From the NCBI GenBank assembly GCA_023390655.1, contig JAEWCL010000007.1:1-64000 (forward strand): a DNA stretch of 64,000 nt, written 5' to 3'. The stretch is from Bacillota bacterium. Its GTDB lineage: Bacteria > Bacillota > Clostridia > Christensenellales > CAG-138. A program made the translations under genes and the position numbers. Numbering within the stretch: the first letter of the stretch is position 1; each line of letters starts with the position of its first letter. This document shows, in pieces, positions 17,089 through 27,095 of the stretch. A model generated the notes under the pieces. The model saw only the letters and a list, made by a program, of their open reading frames with translations, was not told the DNA's origin and made no database searches.

Positions 17089-17121
17089 GACTAAAAGTAC
17101 AGTTATGACTGTGCAGTAAAT

Positions 17122-17306
17122 AAGAGGATAGAGGCGCAGGTCTCAAAAGTAGCAGCGTGGAGCCACTAAAGCGGTGAAGATGCGTTGCAAAAGGGAGGCT
17201 TGCCGAAGCGGTATATCGGCTTGGCGGTATGCTGCTGGTTTGCGGAAGAATATTTCGCAGACTGTCGCAATGCGGGAGTGTCCCCATTGTGGAGCGCTAT
17301 TCATCA
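17122..17306 (+). promoter_or_regulatory. Lysine riboswitch (L box) aptamer
   Basis: The sequence carries the conserved L-box elements in order: GATAGAGGCGCAGGTCTCAA, AAGTAGCAGCGTGGAG, AAAAGGGAGGCTTGCCGAAG, the GGCTTGGCGGTATGCTGCTGG block, GACTGTCGCAA, GCGGGAGTG and the closing GGAGCGCTAT that pairs back toward GATAG. L boxes bind lysine and, in Bacillota, usually turn transcription off when lysine is abundant. A terminator hairpin follows at 17332-17369. The riboswitch is placed between a promoter and a three-gene amino-acid ABC importer. Confidence 0.95.
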
Positions 17307-17331
17307 GTTCGCAACAGGATATGTCTATCTT

Positions 17332-17369
17332 GGCGGCTGGAGGTATCGCTCCGGCCGCCTTTTTGTTTT
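17332..17369 (+). terminator. Regulated terminator of the lysine riboswitch
   Basis: GGCGGC-tGGAG...CTCC-GGCCGCC forms a strong stem followed by TTTTTGTTTT, 27 nt before the first gene. It is the expression platform that would form when lysine is bound. Confidence 0.9.
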
Positions 17370-17396
17370 CCAAATATTATTTTCAGGAGGAATCAC

Positions 17397-18293
17397 ATGA
17401 AGAAGAGTATTGCCCTGCTGCTGGCCCTGGCAATGTGCCTTGGCCTTGCCGCCTGCGCCGCGCCCGCCGCCACGCAAGCGCCCGCTGCAACACAAGCGCC
17501 CGCAGGCGCGACGGAAGCCCCCGTTGCGACTGCGGCTGAAGCGCCCGCCGCCGAAAAAGAGCCTTTCCGCGTTGGGCTGGAGTGCAACTATGCGCCCTTC
17601 AACTGGACGCAGGAAGGCGAAAGTGCATTTACCGTTCCCATTCCCGAGGGCGGCTTTGCGGACGGCTACGATGTACAGATGGCAAAGCTGATCGCGGACG
17701 CACTTGGCCGTGAGCTTGTGATCGTGAAGACCGAGTGGGACGGCCTGCCGCCCGCACTCATTTCCGGCAAGATCGATGCGATTATCGCGGGCATGAGCCC
17801 CACCGCGGAACGCGCCCTTACCATTGATTTTACTGATCCTTACTATGAGAGCGATCTTGTTATCGTCGTCAAGAAAGATAGCCCGCTTGCTGCCGCCAAG
17901 AGCCTTGCGGACTTTACGGGCACAAAGATTGTCGCCCAGCTCAACACCTTCCACGATACGGTGGTAGACCAGATTCCCGAAGTCAAGCACCAGACCCCCA
18001 TGGAAAACTTCCCCGCGATGATCGTGGCGCTTTCTTCCGGCAAGGTGGACGGCTATGTGTCCGAGCGCCCGGGCGCGGTTTCCGCGGTTGCGGCAAACCC
18101 GGAACTCGTGTTTGTAGAGTTTGGAGCAGGCCAGGGCTTTGAAGCTTCCCCCGAGGATGTCGCCATTGCGGTCGGTCTTCAAAAGGGCAGCGCACTTGCT
18201 GGCTCTATCAATGAAATTCTTGCCGGCATCAGCAAGGAGCAGCGCCAGCAGATGATGGATGAAGCTGTTGCAAGGCAGCCGCTCTCCGAATAA
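17397..18293 (+). CDS. Amino-acid ABC transporter substrate-binding lipoprotein, predicted lysine-specific
   Basis: The 298-residue protein starts at ATG 17397 behind CAGGAGGAA. It has a lipoprotein signal (LAMCLGLAAC, lipobox LAAC), an Ala/Thr/Pro-rich linker (about residues 22-52) and a family 3 solute-binding domain (FRVGLECNYAPFNW; GYDVQMAKLIADAL; GKIDAIIAGMSPTAER). It would be tethered outside the membrane and deliver its ligand to the permease downstream. The polar-amino-acid family and the lysine riboswitch upstream together point to lysine; arginine or other basic amino acids are alternatives. A hairpin at 18312-18342 separates it from the permease gene. Confidence 0.9.
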   Translation: MKKSIALLLALAMCLGLAACAAPAATQAPAATQAPAGATEAPVATAAEAPAAEKEPFRVGLECNYAPFNWTQEGESAFTVPIPEGGFADGYDVQMAKLIADALGRELVIVKTEWDGLPPALISGKIDAIIAGMSPTAERALTIDFTDPYYESDLVIVVKKDSPLAAAKSLADFTGTKIVAQLNTFHDTVVDQIPEVKHQTPMENFPAMIVALSSGKVDGYVSERPGAVSAVAANPELVFVEFGAGQGFEASPEDVAIAVGLQKGSALAGSINEILAGISKEQRQQMMDEAVARQPLSE

Positions 18294-18311
18294 GAGGGAC
18301 CGAAAAAAACA

Positions 18312-18342
18312 AAGGCCGGGCCAGTTTTCTCGGCCCGGCCTT
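18312..18342 (+). terminator. Intra-operon GC-rich hairpin after the binding-protein gene
   Basis: AAGGCCGGGCC...GGCCCGGCCTT forms an 11-bp stem with a 9-nt loop between the binding-protein gene and the permease gene. Only TT-C follows, so it is a poor terminator. It more likely stabilises the upstream message or causes partial termination. Confidence 0.6.
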
Positions 18343-18369
18343 CAATACGTTTAGATAGGAAGTGAACGA

Positions 18370-19164
18370 ATGCCTACGACATTTTGGGGCTGGGTAATCT
18401 TTATACTGCAGGAATATGGAACGCTGTTCTTAAAAGGAACGGGAATGACGATGCTTGTGGCGATCACGGGCACCGTCATTGGTTTTATCATCGGCCTGCT
18501 CGTGGCGATTTTGAGAACCATTCCCATCAATCCCGAGGACAACTGGCTTAAAAGAGGCCTGCTCCGTATCCTCCGGTTCGTATTGTCCGTTTATATTGAG
18601 GTGTTCCGCGGTACGCCGATGATCGTGCAGGCGATGGTGATTTTCTATGGTGCGATGCAGTATATGGGGATTGATCTTCCGTCCACCACCGCGGCAATCA
18701 TGGTCATTTCCATCAACACCGGCGCGTACATGGCGGAAATTATCCGCGGCGGCATTATCTCCGTGGACAGCGGACAAACGGAAGGGGCGCATTCCCTGGG
18801 GATGACGCACTGGCAGACCATGGTCCATGTCGTTCTGCCGCAGGCGGTCAGGAATATCATGCCCGCTATCGGCAATGAGTTCGTCGTCAATATCAAGGAC
18901 AGCGCCGTGCTCAACGTGATTTCGGTGTCCGAGTTGTACTTTACGACAAAATCTGTCGCGGGTACGTACTACAAGTTCTTTGAGGCATTCTTCATTACGG
19001 GAGTTATTTACCTGATACTGACATTTACCACTACGCGCATCCTGCGGTGGATCGAAAAACGGATGGACGGGCCTGAAAACTACCGCATTATTCCCGGCTC
19101 CCAGACGGATGTGAGCGCGATTGTAAACACCAACCTCAAAACGACGCGCAAAGGGGGGCTATAA
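18370..19164 (+). CDS. Amino-acid ABC transporter permease, His/Glu/Gln/Arg/opine family
   Basis: The 264-residue membrane protein has the HisM/GlnP-type fold. About five transmembrane helices are seen. Markers are the family's FRGTPMIVQAM segment near residue 80 and the EAA loop EGAHSLGMTHWQTMVHVVLPQAVRNIMP, which contacts the ATPase. It forms the channel of the lysine-riboswitch-controlled importer with the binding protein upstream and the ATPase starting 1 nt after its stop. The C-terminus has an extra tail of about 35 residues that is hydrophilic. Confidence 0.93.
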   Translation: MPTTFWGWVIFILQEYGTLFLKGTGMTMLVAITGTVIGFIIGLLVAILRTIPINPEDNWLKRGLLRILRFVLSVYIEVFRGTPMIVQAMVIFYGAMQYMGIDLPSTTAAIMVISINTGAYMAEIIRGGIISVDSGQTEGAHSLGMTHWQTMVHVVLPQAVRNIMPAIGNEFVVNIKDSAVLNVISVSELYFTTKSVAGTYYKFFEAFFITGVIYLILTFTTTRILRWIEKRMDGPENYRIIPGSQTDVSAIVNTNLKTTRKGGL

Positions 19165-19165
19165 T

Positions 19166-19912
<747 letters not shown>

Positions 19913-19918
19913 CAGGGT

Positions 19919-21361
19919 TCAGCGCCTTTTTGGGAAGAGGACAACGACGCGCCTTGGGCGCGTTGGCCGCCGCCCATAAAAGTATTCCCGCGTGAGCTGC
20001 GCAACGGTGCCCGAAAGGGCGAGTATGGCGATTAAGTTCGGGATGGACATCAGGCCGTTTAAGGTATCCGCAATTTCCCAGACAAGGCCCATTTCCATGG
20101 TTGCGCCAAGCACGGTAAACCCGAGAAAGAGCAGCTGATACGGCTTTGTTGACCTTGGCCCAAAGAGAAATTCGCAGCAGCGCGTACCGTAGAGGGACCA
20201 ACTGAATATGGTGGCAACCGCAAAAAACAGGATGCCCACCGCAACAATGGCGGAAGCGCCCTTGTCGGTGAATACGGTCGCAAACGCGCGCACCGTTAGC
20301 TCCGCTCCCGCGTTTTGCCCATAGGAGATGTCGCTCAATCCCATCAGGATTACAAGCGCTGTCACCGTGCAGATGACAATGGTATCCGCAAACACTTCAA
20401 ATATGCCGAAAAAGCCCTGTTCCACGGGGCTTTTTGTGTTTGCCGCCGCATGGGCGATGGGGGCGGAACCCATGCCCGCTTCATTGGAAAAGACGCCCCT
20501 GCCGATGCCCCGCTGCATGGAGAGCAGCATGGAAATCGCAGCGCCGCCCGTTACGGCCTCCGGGCGAAACGCGCCTTCCACAATCATGGAAAGCACGGGG
20601 AGAAGCTTGTCGATATTGACAAAGATCACCACGGACGCGCCGACAAGGTACAGCGCGCTCATGAGCGGGATCAGCTTTTCCGTAATTTCGCCGATCCGGC
20701 GCACCCCGCCCAAAATCACCAATGCGGAAACGAGCGCAACGAGAATGCCCGCTGTAAGCTTGATGCCAGGCGCGCTTGCGGTGATGGCCGCGGGATCGGG
20801 ATGGAAGCTGTTGAGAAGGCTCATCACGGCGGTGGAGATCGTGTTCATCTGCGCCATGTTTCCAATCCCAAACGCGGCGATTGCTCCAAAGCAGGAAAAC
20901 AGCACCGCAAGCCAGCGCCAGTTCTCACCAAGACCGCGTGTGATATAGTACATGGGCCCGCCGACCCATTCGCCCTTTTCGTTGCGTTTGCGGAAGCGGA
21001 TGGCTAAAAGCACCTCCGCGTATTTTGTGGCCATGCCGAATAGGGCAGAAATCCACATCCAGAACACCGCACCGGGCCCGCCCAATGCGATTGCGCCCGC
21101 AACGCCCGCGATATTACCGGTGCCAAGCGTTGCCGCAAGCGCGGTGCTGACGGCCTGAAACGGGGAAACAGCGCCTTTATCCCGGGTGCTTTGCGGACGG
21201 AAGGATTGAAAAATCTTTTTCATCACCAACGGGAAACGCCCAAATTGCAGCCATCCGGTACGCAGCGTAAAATAAACGCCCGTGCCCATGATGAGGAGCA
21301 GCATGGGAACACCCCATACAAACGCATTCAATGACGCATTTATTTTTGATACAAATTCCAT
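19919..21361 (-). CDS. Sodium:alanine symporter family protein (AGCS)
   Basis: The 480-residue transporter belongs to the alanine-or-glycine:cation symporter family. Visible family features are the N-terminal FVWGVPMLLLIMGTGVYFTLRTG, the substrate-site stretch LAATLGTGNIAGVAGAIALGGPGAVFWMW, and FSNEAGMGSAPIAHAA. About ten transmembrane helices are expected. It should couple uptake of alanine or glycine to Na+. I chose ATG 21361 (MEFVSKIN), which has GAGGA 5-6 nt upstream; ATG 21373 is an alternative. It is monocistronic and converges on the lysine importer operon. Confidence 0.93.
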   Translation of the reverse strand: MEFVSKINASLNAFVWGVPMLLLIMGTGVYFTLRTGWLQFGRFPLVMKKIFQSFRPQSTRDKGAVSPFQAVSTALAATLGTGNIAGVAGAIALGGPGAVFWMWISALFGMATKYAEVLLAIRFRKRNEKGEWVGGPMYYITRGLGENWRWLAVLFSCFGAIAAFGIGNMAQMNTISTAVMSLLNSFHPDPAAITASAPGIKLTAGILVALVSALVILGGVRRIGEITEKLIPLMSALYLVGASVVIFVNIDKLLPVLSMIVEGAFRPEAVTGGAAISMLLSMQRGIGRGVFSNEAGMGSAPIAHAAANTKSPVEQGFFGIFEVFADTIVICTVTALVILMGLSDISYGQNAGAELTVRAFATVFTDKGASAIVAVGILFFAVATIFSWSLYGTRCCEFLFGPRSTKPYQLLFLGFTVLGATMEMGLVWEIADTLNGLMSIPNLIAILALSGTVAQLTREYFYGRRPTRPRRVVVLFPKRR

Positions 21362-21608
21362 TTCATTCCTCATTTTCCGTTCCGTATTTACGCACGTTTT
21401 TAACGCGCGTATTGATTTCTATGGACCGGCAAGGCGCAAATATGCGAAAAACGGGAGAAAAGCGGGGTTGGAAATGAAAACTGTATACGCAGTGCAAAAC
21501 GAATACATGTGAAATTCGCAAAGCGGAGAATATAGAATATCGATATTGTTGTTGTTTTGCATCGGCTTTATTGGAAGGTGCTTGAAAATAAGGAAGGGAG
21601 AGAGCGTT

Positions 21609-23003
21609 TTGCGTCGTTATGCGATTTTGTTTTTGATTGCGTGCTGCGGTATGCTGCTGTTCGGGTGCCATGCGGTGCCGCGCGGAGAAGTACCGCCGCC
21701 TTCATTTCAATTGGGTGAGGATATCGTCATTGAAGGGGTGGATGTTTCGCGTATGGAGGTGCAGGATGCGGAAACGGCATTGCAACAGCATATGCGGCAG
21801 AAAGTAGCGGACATGTCCTATGAAATCCGGCTTAAGGGGAGTGCGGACGAGGAGGCGGTGCGCCTTTCAGGCGATGAACTTCCCATTACCGCGAATGTGC
21901 GGGAAATGGTGTATGAGGCAGCCTATCTGCCGCAGCACAACGGGCTAAGGAAGGAGCCGCGCACCTTTGATATCGGTTTGAGGCTTGATGCGGACGCCGT
22001 ACAGGAACGGCTTGGGGCAATCATCCAGTCTTTTTATATCGCGCCTGTGGATGCGACGGCGACGTTTGACCTGAATTCGGAGGGCTATTTTGTATTTACG
22101 TCTGAAAAAAGCGGCCGGAAGGCCGACGCAGCCGAATTGACGCGGCTGTTGCAGGAGGCGGTACAGCGGGAGGAAAGCGCAACGCTGGAGCTTTCTGTTA
22201 CCACGCTCGATCCTGCGTATACGGAGCAGCAGGCCCGCGCGGAGCACAGGCTGATTTCCACATTCACGACCTCCTTTGCAAAGTCCCCGCTCAACGCGTC
22301 CGGGCGGGTATTTAACATCAAAAAAGCGGCAAGCCTCATCAACGGGTATGTAGTGGCGCCCGATGAGGAATTCAATACCAATAAAGTCCTTGGGCCGCGC
22401 AACGCGCAGACCGGCTGGAAAACAGCCCCCGGCATCCGGGAAGGGCGGTACGAGCAGGAGTACGGCGGCGGTGTCTGCCAGGTTAGTACCACGCTGTTTA
22501 ACGCGGTGCTCATGGCGGACCTTACCGTGACGGAGCGCCAGCCGCACAGCTGGCCCTCGGGCTATGTCGATATCGGGCGCGACGCCACCATCAGCACCGG
22601 CGGGCCGAACTTCCGGTTTGTCAACAATACGGGGCATGATCTGTATGTGGTGGCGGAAACGACAAAGGAAAAGAAGCTGAATATATCGATCTATGGAAAA
22701 CCGCTGTATGACGACAGGGTGGTTAAAATCAGTTCCAAGCGCGTGGCAACGCTGCCCTCCCTAGGCCAGGAAATTCTGCTGGATAAAAGTTTGCCCGCAA
22801 ACACCAAGGAGGTTTACCGCGAAGCGCGCAGGGGAAAGAAATCCAAGACCTATAAGGAGTATTATGATCTTGAAGGCAACCTTATCGAGCGCAAACTTGT
22901 GTATGAGGATACGTACCGCTCCATCAAGGGGCTTGTGTATATTTCACCGGATCTGTATTATGGCGTGCCGGAGGGCGGCACGTCCGAAATAGCGTCCTAT
23001 TAA
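21609..23003 (+). CDS. VanW family lipoprotein
   Basis: The protein has a lipoprotein signal (LRRYAILFLIACCGMLLFGC), a PG_binding_4-like region repeated in the N-terminal half (EGVDVSRMEVQDAETALQQH; LDADAVQERLGAIIQSF), and a VanW domain with the family core EYGGGVCQVSTTLFNAVLMA and HSWPSGYVDIGRDATI. A short G5-like C-terminal segment follows. TTG 21609 is preferred because it follows AGGAAGGGAGAG and begins the signal peptide directly; ATG 21546 would add 21 residues. VanW proteins occur in glycopeptide-resistance clusters and widely in Clostridia, but their biochemical role is unsettled. A cell-wall role is inferred. A second VanW gene lies at 51723-53117. Confidence 0.88.
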   Translation: MRRYAILFLIACCGMLLFGCHAVPRGEVPPPSFQLGEDIVIEGVDVSRMEVQDAETALQQHMRQKVADMSYEIRLKGSADEEAVRLSGDELPITANVREMVYEAAYLPQHNGLRKEPRTFDIGLRLDADAVQERLGAIIQSFYIAPVDATATFDLNSEGYFVFTSEKSGRKADAAELTRLLQEAVQREESATLELSVTTLDPAYTEQQARAEHRLISTFTTSFAKSPLNASGRVFNIKKAASLINGYVVAPDEEFNTNKVLGPRNAQTGWKTAPGIREGRYEQEYGGGVCQVSTTLFNAVLMADLTVTERQPHSWPSGYVDIGRDATISTGGPNFRFVNNTGHDLYVVAETTKEKKLNISIYGKPLYDDRVVKISSKRVATLPSLGQEILLDKSLPANTKEVYREARRGKKSKTYKEYYDLEGNLIERKLVYEDTYRSIKGLVYISPDLYYGVPEGGTSEIASY

Positions 23004-23094
23004 GCCATAGGCTCCCGCGTTGCTCCAAGAATGACATATGCGGTGTTCGAATAAAGAATGCTAAGCCCACAGGCAGTATGATCAGGGTAGAAAC

Positions 23095-23134
23095 AGCCGA
23101 CAAATGCTTAAGACGAGCGTCTGTCGGCTATTTT
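23095..23134 (+). terminator. Terminator after the VanW lipoprotein gene
   Basis: AGCCGACA (23095-23102) pairs with TGTCGGCT (23122-23129), with ATTTT following. The loop is long (19 nt). Confidence 0.55.
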
Positions 23135-23336
23135 GCGGATTTGGAGAGTATCTCTCGGTTACCTTGAATCTTCAGTTGCTTCTATGCCGCCAGGAGGTTT
23201 GCTCATTGGACGTATTGCACACGCGATGATTGTATTGAGATTGACAATTATTGGGATGCAGAATACTATACTGATTAGCGGATAATGTTTCTTTTTTGAC
23301 AGAGAACAGCGATTCGCCTCCAACTTTCAGGCAGAG

Positions 23337-24080
23337 ATGAGAGGGAAAACATTCATAAAAAAACGAATCTCCGTTCTGTTGGTATTTGCCATGGTAATGT
23401 TGTCCCGGCTAAAGATGTTGATGACGAAAATGCATCGGCGCAATCATTGCGCGAAACCATTGGTTTGCGCATTCCTTGTGGCAGCGGCGCTTTTCAGCGG
23501 ATGTCAAAAAAAAGAGCTGCTGCCGCGGCCTGAATTTCCCTTGTCGGAGGCGGATATTGCCGCGGCGCTGGAGGAAACCGGACTGTCCTGGAGCATCGAA
23601 CAGGCGGACGAGTTCACGGACGGAACGGATACAAGCATCGGTTATTCCTTACACCGGCCTGAGAGTGGTGTTGACTACAATAGCGTTTTTATCACCAGCT
23701 ACGATACGGAGGAGCTTGGCCGCGTACTGCAAATCCATTTCCGTGAGCCGCAAAATAGACAGTGGTGGCAGGAGGAGGAAACCGCCAGTTGGGAGGACTG
23801 GCGGGAGACGCTTGTGCTGGTTGCACGGCTCTATGGAGGCTTTGAGGACGCGGAGGAGATTTATCGGGTCTGTTCTGGCGCTCAACTGCCACAGGATGCA
23901 TATATTCTGTGGCAAGGGACGCTTACAGGCGGATATTTCCGCATGGTGACAGAAAACTCCATGAAGCCTAAGCGGTTTTCAATGGGGAATTGGGTACGTT
24001 TTAAAGTTTATGAATCCGAGGATGCCTATCTTCGATTTGAGCAGATGGCCGAAAAGGTCAGAGAGAAGATGTCACAATAA
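23337..24080 (+). CDS. Predicted lipoprotein of unknown function
   Basis: The mature part (about 190 residues) follows a lipobox FSGC in VCAFLVAAALFSGCQKK, so it should be exported and lipid-anchored. It is acidic, rich in Trp and Glu, and shows no known motif. The start is unclear: the frame is open from ATG 23337, which would put a second hydrophobic stretch before the signal peptide. Later ATGs near 23424 and 23442 give a normal signal peptide, but none has a clear ribosome binding site. A hairpin at 24099-24122 follows the stop. The family is not recognised. Confidence 0.65.
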   Translation: MRGKTFIKKRISVLLVFAMVMLSRLKMLMTKMHRRNHCAKPLVCAFLVAAALFSGCQKKELLPRPEFPLSEADIAAALEETGLSWSIEQADEFTDGTDTSIGYSLHRPESGVDYNSVFITSYDTEELGRVLQIHFREPQNRQWWQEEETASWEDWRETLVLVARLYGGFEDAEEIYRVCSGAQLPQDAYILWQGTLTGGYFRMVTENSMKPKRFSMGNWVRFKVYESEDAYLRFEQMAEKVREKMSQ

Positions 24081-24098
24081 GCGTTTTCTTAATAAAAT

Positions 24099-24122
24099 AG
24101 GCCGCCCTAAACAGGGCGGCCT
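24099..24122. terminator. GC-rich hairpin after the lipoprotein gene
   Basis: AGGCCGCCC and GGGCGGCCT form a 9-bp stem with a 6-nt loop. The plus side lacks a clear T-run; the minus side reads ATTTTATT. Confidence 0.6.
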
Positions 24123-24387
24123 TAACACACTTCCCGCAGGGCTGATTTTATGTCCTTATAAAGAGTTAAGTCTGATAAAGGGGATATCAATTGAACCCGT
24201 CCTGCACTTATGCAAGAAATGGGCGGATTCTTTTCCATGCCCGGCATACGGCATCCTGGGGCAGCGCAGCTTGCATGTGCTTGTCTGGCGTTGTCCAAAT
24301 TTGTTCTTCCATTTTACGTGGAATTTCATTACAATGGGTGAGAGATACGCATACCTGTTAGCGGAAACACGAAAAAGGATGGAACAA
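24123..24387. other. Intergenic region before the HAD gene
   Basis: No reading frame with a ribosome binding site is seen. The HAD frame is open upstream through this region, but the translation does not look like protein and the HAD fold begins at 24388. TACAAT near 24331 may be a -10 element; no convincing -35 accompanies it. Confidence 0.4.
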
Positions 24388-25191
24388 ATGAAGTACAAGG
24401 CACTCTTTCTGGATATCGACGATACTTTAATCGGCAACGACAAACGCATCAGCGAAACGAACCTTGCGGCAATCAGCCGCGCGCAGGCGGCGGGCATCTT
24501 AGTGACCATTGCGACGGGCAGGGGATACCTGGGGGCAACCAGCGTCTGGCAGGCGCTCAATATTCAAGGCCCGGTGATCGTATACGGTGGCGCACGTGTC
24601 ATGGATACAAGAACGGATGAAGAGCTCTTCAGTGCCCCCATCGAACCCGGACTGATCCGCGAAGCGCTCACATGCGCGCGCGAGTGGGGCCTGCATGGGC
24701 AGATTTACCAGGGCGATACCGTCATTTTTGCACAAGAGAACGGATTTACCGAAAGTTATACCTCGTACCTGCGCCTTCCTTATGTGATAGACCCGGAACT
24801 TATGGAAAAAGAATGGCACAATGTGCCCAAGGTGCTGGTATACGCAACGCCCGGCGAGCAGGAACAGGAGATGAATGCCCGTTTTGCCAAGCGCTTTGAA
24901 GGGCGTCTTGAGGTTGCCTCCTCCAAGCCCGGGTTTATTGAAATCAACCAGTTTGGTATGAACAAAGGCTCGGCCATGCTGCGCACTGCCGAACTATTAG
25001 GCATTGCGCAGGAAGAAACTGTGGCTATTGGGGATAATACTCTTGATTTGCAGATGATCCAGATGGCGGGTCTTGGCGTTTGCGTGGAAAACGGGCAGCA
25101 GGTTGTAAAAGATGCTGCCGGCCTGATTGCGCCCGCATGCGAAGCGGACGGTGTTGCCTGGGTGATCGACAATATCCTGCTACAACAATAG
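24388..25191 (+). CDS. Cof-type HAD-IIB family phosphatase
   Basis: The 267-residue protein has HAD motif I FLDIDDTLIG (nucleophile Asp in DxD), motif II TIATGRG, the conserved lysine in NKGSAM and motif IV GDNTLDLQMI (the usual GDxxND with L in place of N). Such enzymes dephosphorylate sugar phosphates, flavins or similar small molecules. ATG 24388 (MKYKALFL) is chosen because AAGGA lies 8 nt upstream; ATG 24379 is possible. It leads a close run with hprK, a ROK kinase and a racemase, which suggests a link to carbon metabolism. Confidence 0.92.
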   Translation: MKYKALFLDIDDTLIGNDKRISETNLAAISRAQAAGILVTIATGRGYLGATSVWQALNIQGPVIVYGGARVMDTRTDEELFSAPIEPGLIREALTCAREWGLHGQIYQGDTVIFAQENGFTESYTSYLRLPYVIDPELMEKEWHNVPKVLVYATPGEQEQEMNARFAKRFEGRLEVASSKPGFIEINQFGMNKGSAMLRTAELLGIAQEETVAIGDNTLDLQMIQMAGLGVCVENGQQVVKDAAGLIAPACEADGVAWVIDNILLQQ

Positions 25192-25206
25192 AAAGGAAGA
25201 AAAGCC

Positions 25207-26130
25207 GTGCAGAGTACGACCATCACGGTAGAGTCTTTTGCGGAATCGCTGGGGTTATCTATCAAAGATGTGGGCCGGGGCCATATGGTGATTTCAGAAA
25301 GCGAAATCAATAGGCCGGGTCTGCAGTTGACCGGCTATTTCCAGCACTTTGCGTATGATCGTGTGCAATTGATCGGCAATGCGGAGACCTATTACCTCAT
25401 GCAGCTCTCTAAGGAGGAAATGCAGAACCGCGTCGGCATCCTCATGCAGTACGATGTTCCCTGCGTGGTGTTCGCGCGCGATCATGAGCCGCCCGATATC
25501 TTCATGCGGGAGGCAAGGGCACGGCAAATTCCCATATTCAGCAGCCCAAGGCCGACTACAAAGGTCAGCCATTCCATTACCAATCTGTTGGACCGGCTGC
25601 TTGCGCCTTCCATCACGCGGCACGGCGTATTGCTGGACGTTTACGGCGTGGGCGTGATGCTTATCGGCGAAAGCGGCATGGGCAAGAGCGAAACGGCGCT
25701 GGAAATGGTCAAACGCGGGCACCGCCTGGTAGCGGACGACGTTGTGGAAATCCGCCGCGTGGCGGACAACCGCCTTTCGGGCACAGCCCCTGCGCTGACA
25801 AGGTATCTTCTCGAGATACGCGGCATCGGCATTATTGACGTCCGGTATATGTACGGTGTAGGCGCCGTCATTCAGGAAAAGTCCATCGATATCGTGATGG
25901 AGATGGAGATGTGGGAGGACGGCAAAGCGTACGACAGGCTTGGCATCGACGACCAGAACATTGCCATACTGGACGTGGAGCTCCCGCATATCCTCATGCC
26001 GGTACGGCCGGGGCGAAATCTTGCAATTATCGTGGAGGTCGCAGCGCGCAACTACAGGCTTAAGAAACTCGGTTATGACGCGGCCAAGGAATTTGACAAA
26101 CGCTGGATGGAAGAATTGGAGAATATGTAG
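25207..26130 (+). CDS. hprK: HPr kinase/phosphorylase
   Basis: HprK phosphorylates and dephosphorylates Ser46 of HPr and so sets catabolite repression in Bacillota. The 307-residue protein has the N-terminal domain and a C-terminal P-loop GESGMGKSET, DDVVEIRR and the signature around LEIRGIGIIDVRYMYG. Translation starts at GTG 25207 after AAGGAAG, 15 nt past the HAD gene. A ROK-family sugar kinase follows 12 nt downstream, so carbon regulation and sugar phosphorylation are encoded together. Confidence 0.97.
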   Translation: MQSTTITVESFAESLGLSIKDVGRGHMVISESEINRPGLQLTGYFQHFAYDRVQLIGNAETYYLMQLSKEEMQNRVGILMQYDVPCVVFARDHEPPDIFMREARARQIPIFSSPRPTTKVSHSITNLLDRLLAPSITRHGVLLDVYGVGVMLIGESGMGKSETALEMVKRGHRLVADDVVEIRRVADNRLSGTAPALTRYLLEIRGIGIIDVRYMYGVGAVIQEKSIDIVMEMEMWEDGKAYDRLGIDDQNIAILDVELPHILMPVRPGRNLAIIVEVAARNYRLKKLGYDAAKEFDKRWMEELENM

Positions 26131-26142
26131 GGGGTAGCAATT

Positions 26143-27093
26143 ATGCTGCAAGTAGGGTTTGACATAGGCGGCACCAATATCGCGGCAGGCGTTGTGGATG
26201 ATGAAATGCGCATCGTCGCGCGGCGCAGCGTTCGGTTTCCTACGGGCAAGCCGTATGCGCACGCGATTGGGCTGATGAAGGATATCGTGGAGGCGCTTGC
26301 TTTGGAGCTGAATGTGGAAAGCAGGCAGTTCCAGTCCATCGGTATTGTGGTGCCGGGCAGCATCGATCCCAAGTGCGAACGTGTGCTGCATGCCTATAAT
26401 CTGCAGTTTCATGATGTGCCGCTTAAAATCGCCATGCAGGAGGAATATCCGGAGGTGCCCGTTTATCTTGCAAACGATGCAAATGGCGCGGCACTCGCGG
26501 AACTGCATGCGGGGGCGTTTTGCGGCTGCAAAACGGCTGTGCTGCTTACGCTTGGCACCGGCATCGGCGGCGGCCTGATATTGAACGGCAAAATGTTTAA
26601 CGGCGGCCTTGGCCACGGCGTGGAGCTGGGGCATATGGTGCTCATGCACGGCGGCCCGCTTTGCACCTGCGGCGTGCACGGCTGCATTGAGGCGGTCTGC
26701 ACCTCTACATGGCTGATTCAACAGGGGCGGCGCAGCATTATTGATTACCCCAACGCCAGAATCTATACGGAAGCGGGCGGCGATCTGAAAAATGTAACGG
26801 CAAAACTTGTAATTGACTGCGCGAAGGCGGGGGATGCAATCGCACGGGATATCTTTGAACGGTATGTCGATCAGCTTGGTTCCGCCATCACCTCCTGCAT
26901 CAACCTGTTGGACCCCGAGATCATCGCTCTGGGCGGCGGCGTGAGCCATGCGGGGGAGTTCCTGTTTGAGCCTGTCCGCCAAAATGTCAGAAAAAAATGC
27001 TTCTTTGAGGAGATTGGCGCAATCGTACCCGCGCAGTTGGGCAATGATGCGGGCATTGTGGGCGCAGCCATGCTTGCGCGCAACGAGGAATAA
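26143..27093 (+). CDS. ROK family sugar kinase, glucokinase-like
   Basis: The 316-residue protein shows the ATPase phosphate-1 motif VGFDIGGTNIAAGV, the ROK segment GTGIGGGLILNGKMFNGGLGHGVELGHM and the zinc motif CTCGVHGCIE (CxCGxxGCxE). This is the kinase rather than the repressor subclass, since no helix-turn-helix precedes it. Glucose is the most common substrate of this subtype; N-acetylglucosamine or allose are alternatives. It lies between hprK and a racemase in one operon, which fits a role in sugar uptake and catabolite control. Confidence 0.93.
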   Translation: MLQVGFDIGGTNIAAGVVDDEMRIVARRSVRFPTGKPYAHAIGLMKDIVEALALELNVESRQFQSIGIVVPGSIDPKCERVLHAYNLQFHDVPLKIAMQEEYPEVPVYLANDANGAALAELHAGAFCGCKTAVLLTLGTGIGGGLILNGKMFNGGLGHGVELGHMVLMHGGPLCTCGVHGCIEAVCTSTWLIQQGRRSIIDYPNARIYTEAGGDLKNVTAKLVIDCAKAGDAIARDIFERYVDQLGSAITSCINLLDPEIIALGGGVSHAGEFLFEPVRQNVRKKCFFEEIGAIVPAQLGNDAGIVGAAMLARNEE

Positions 27094-27095
27094 CG

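Noticed and set aside
25294..26982. 562-codon minus-strand frame opposite hprK and the ROK kinase
   Set aside because: It lies fully antisense to two well-supported genes, has no ribosome binding site and no recognisable domain.
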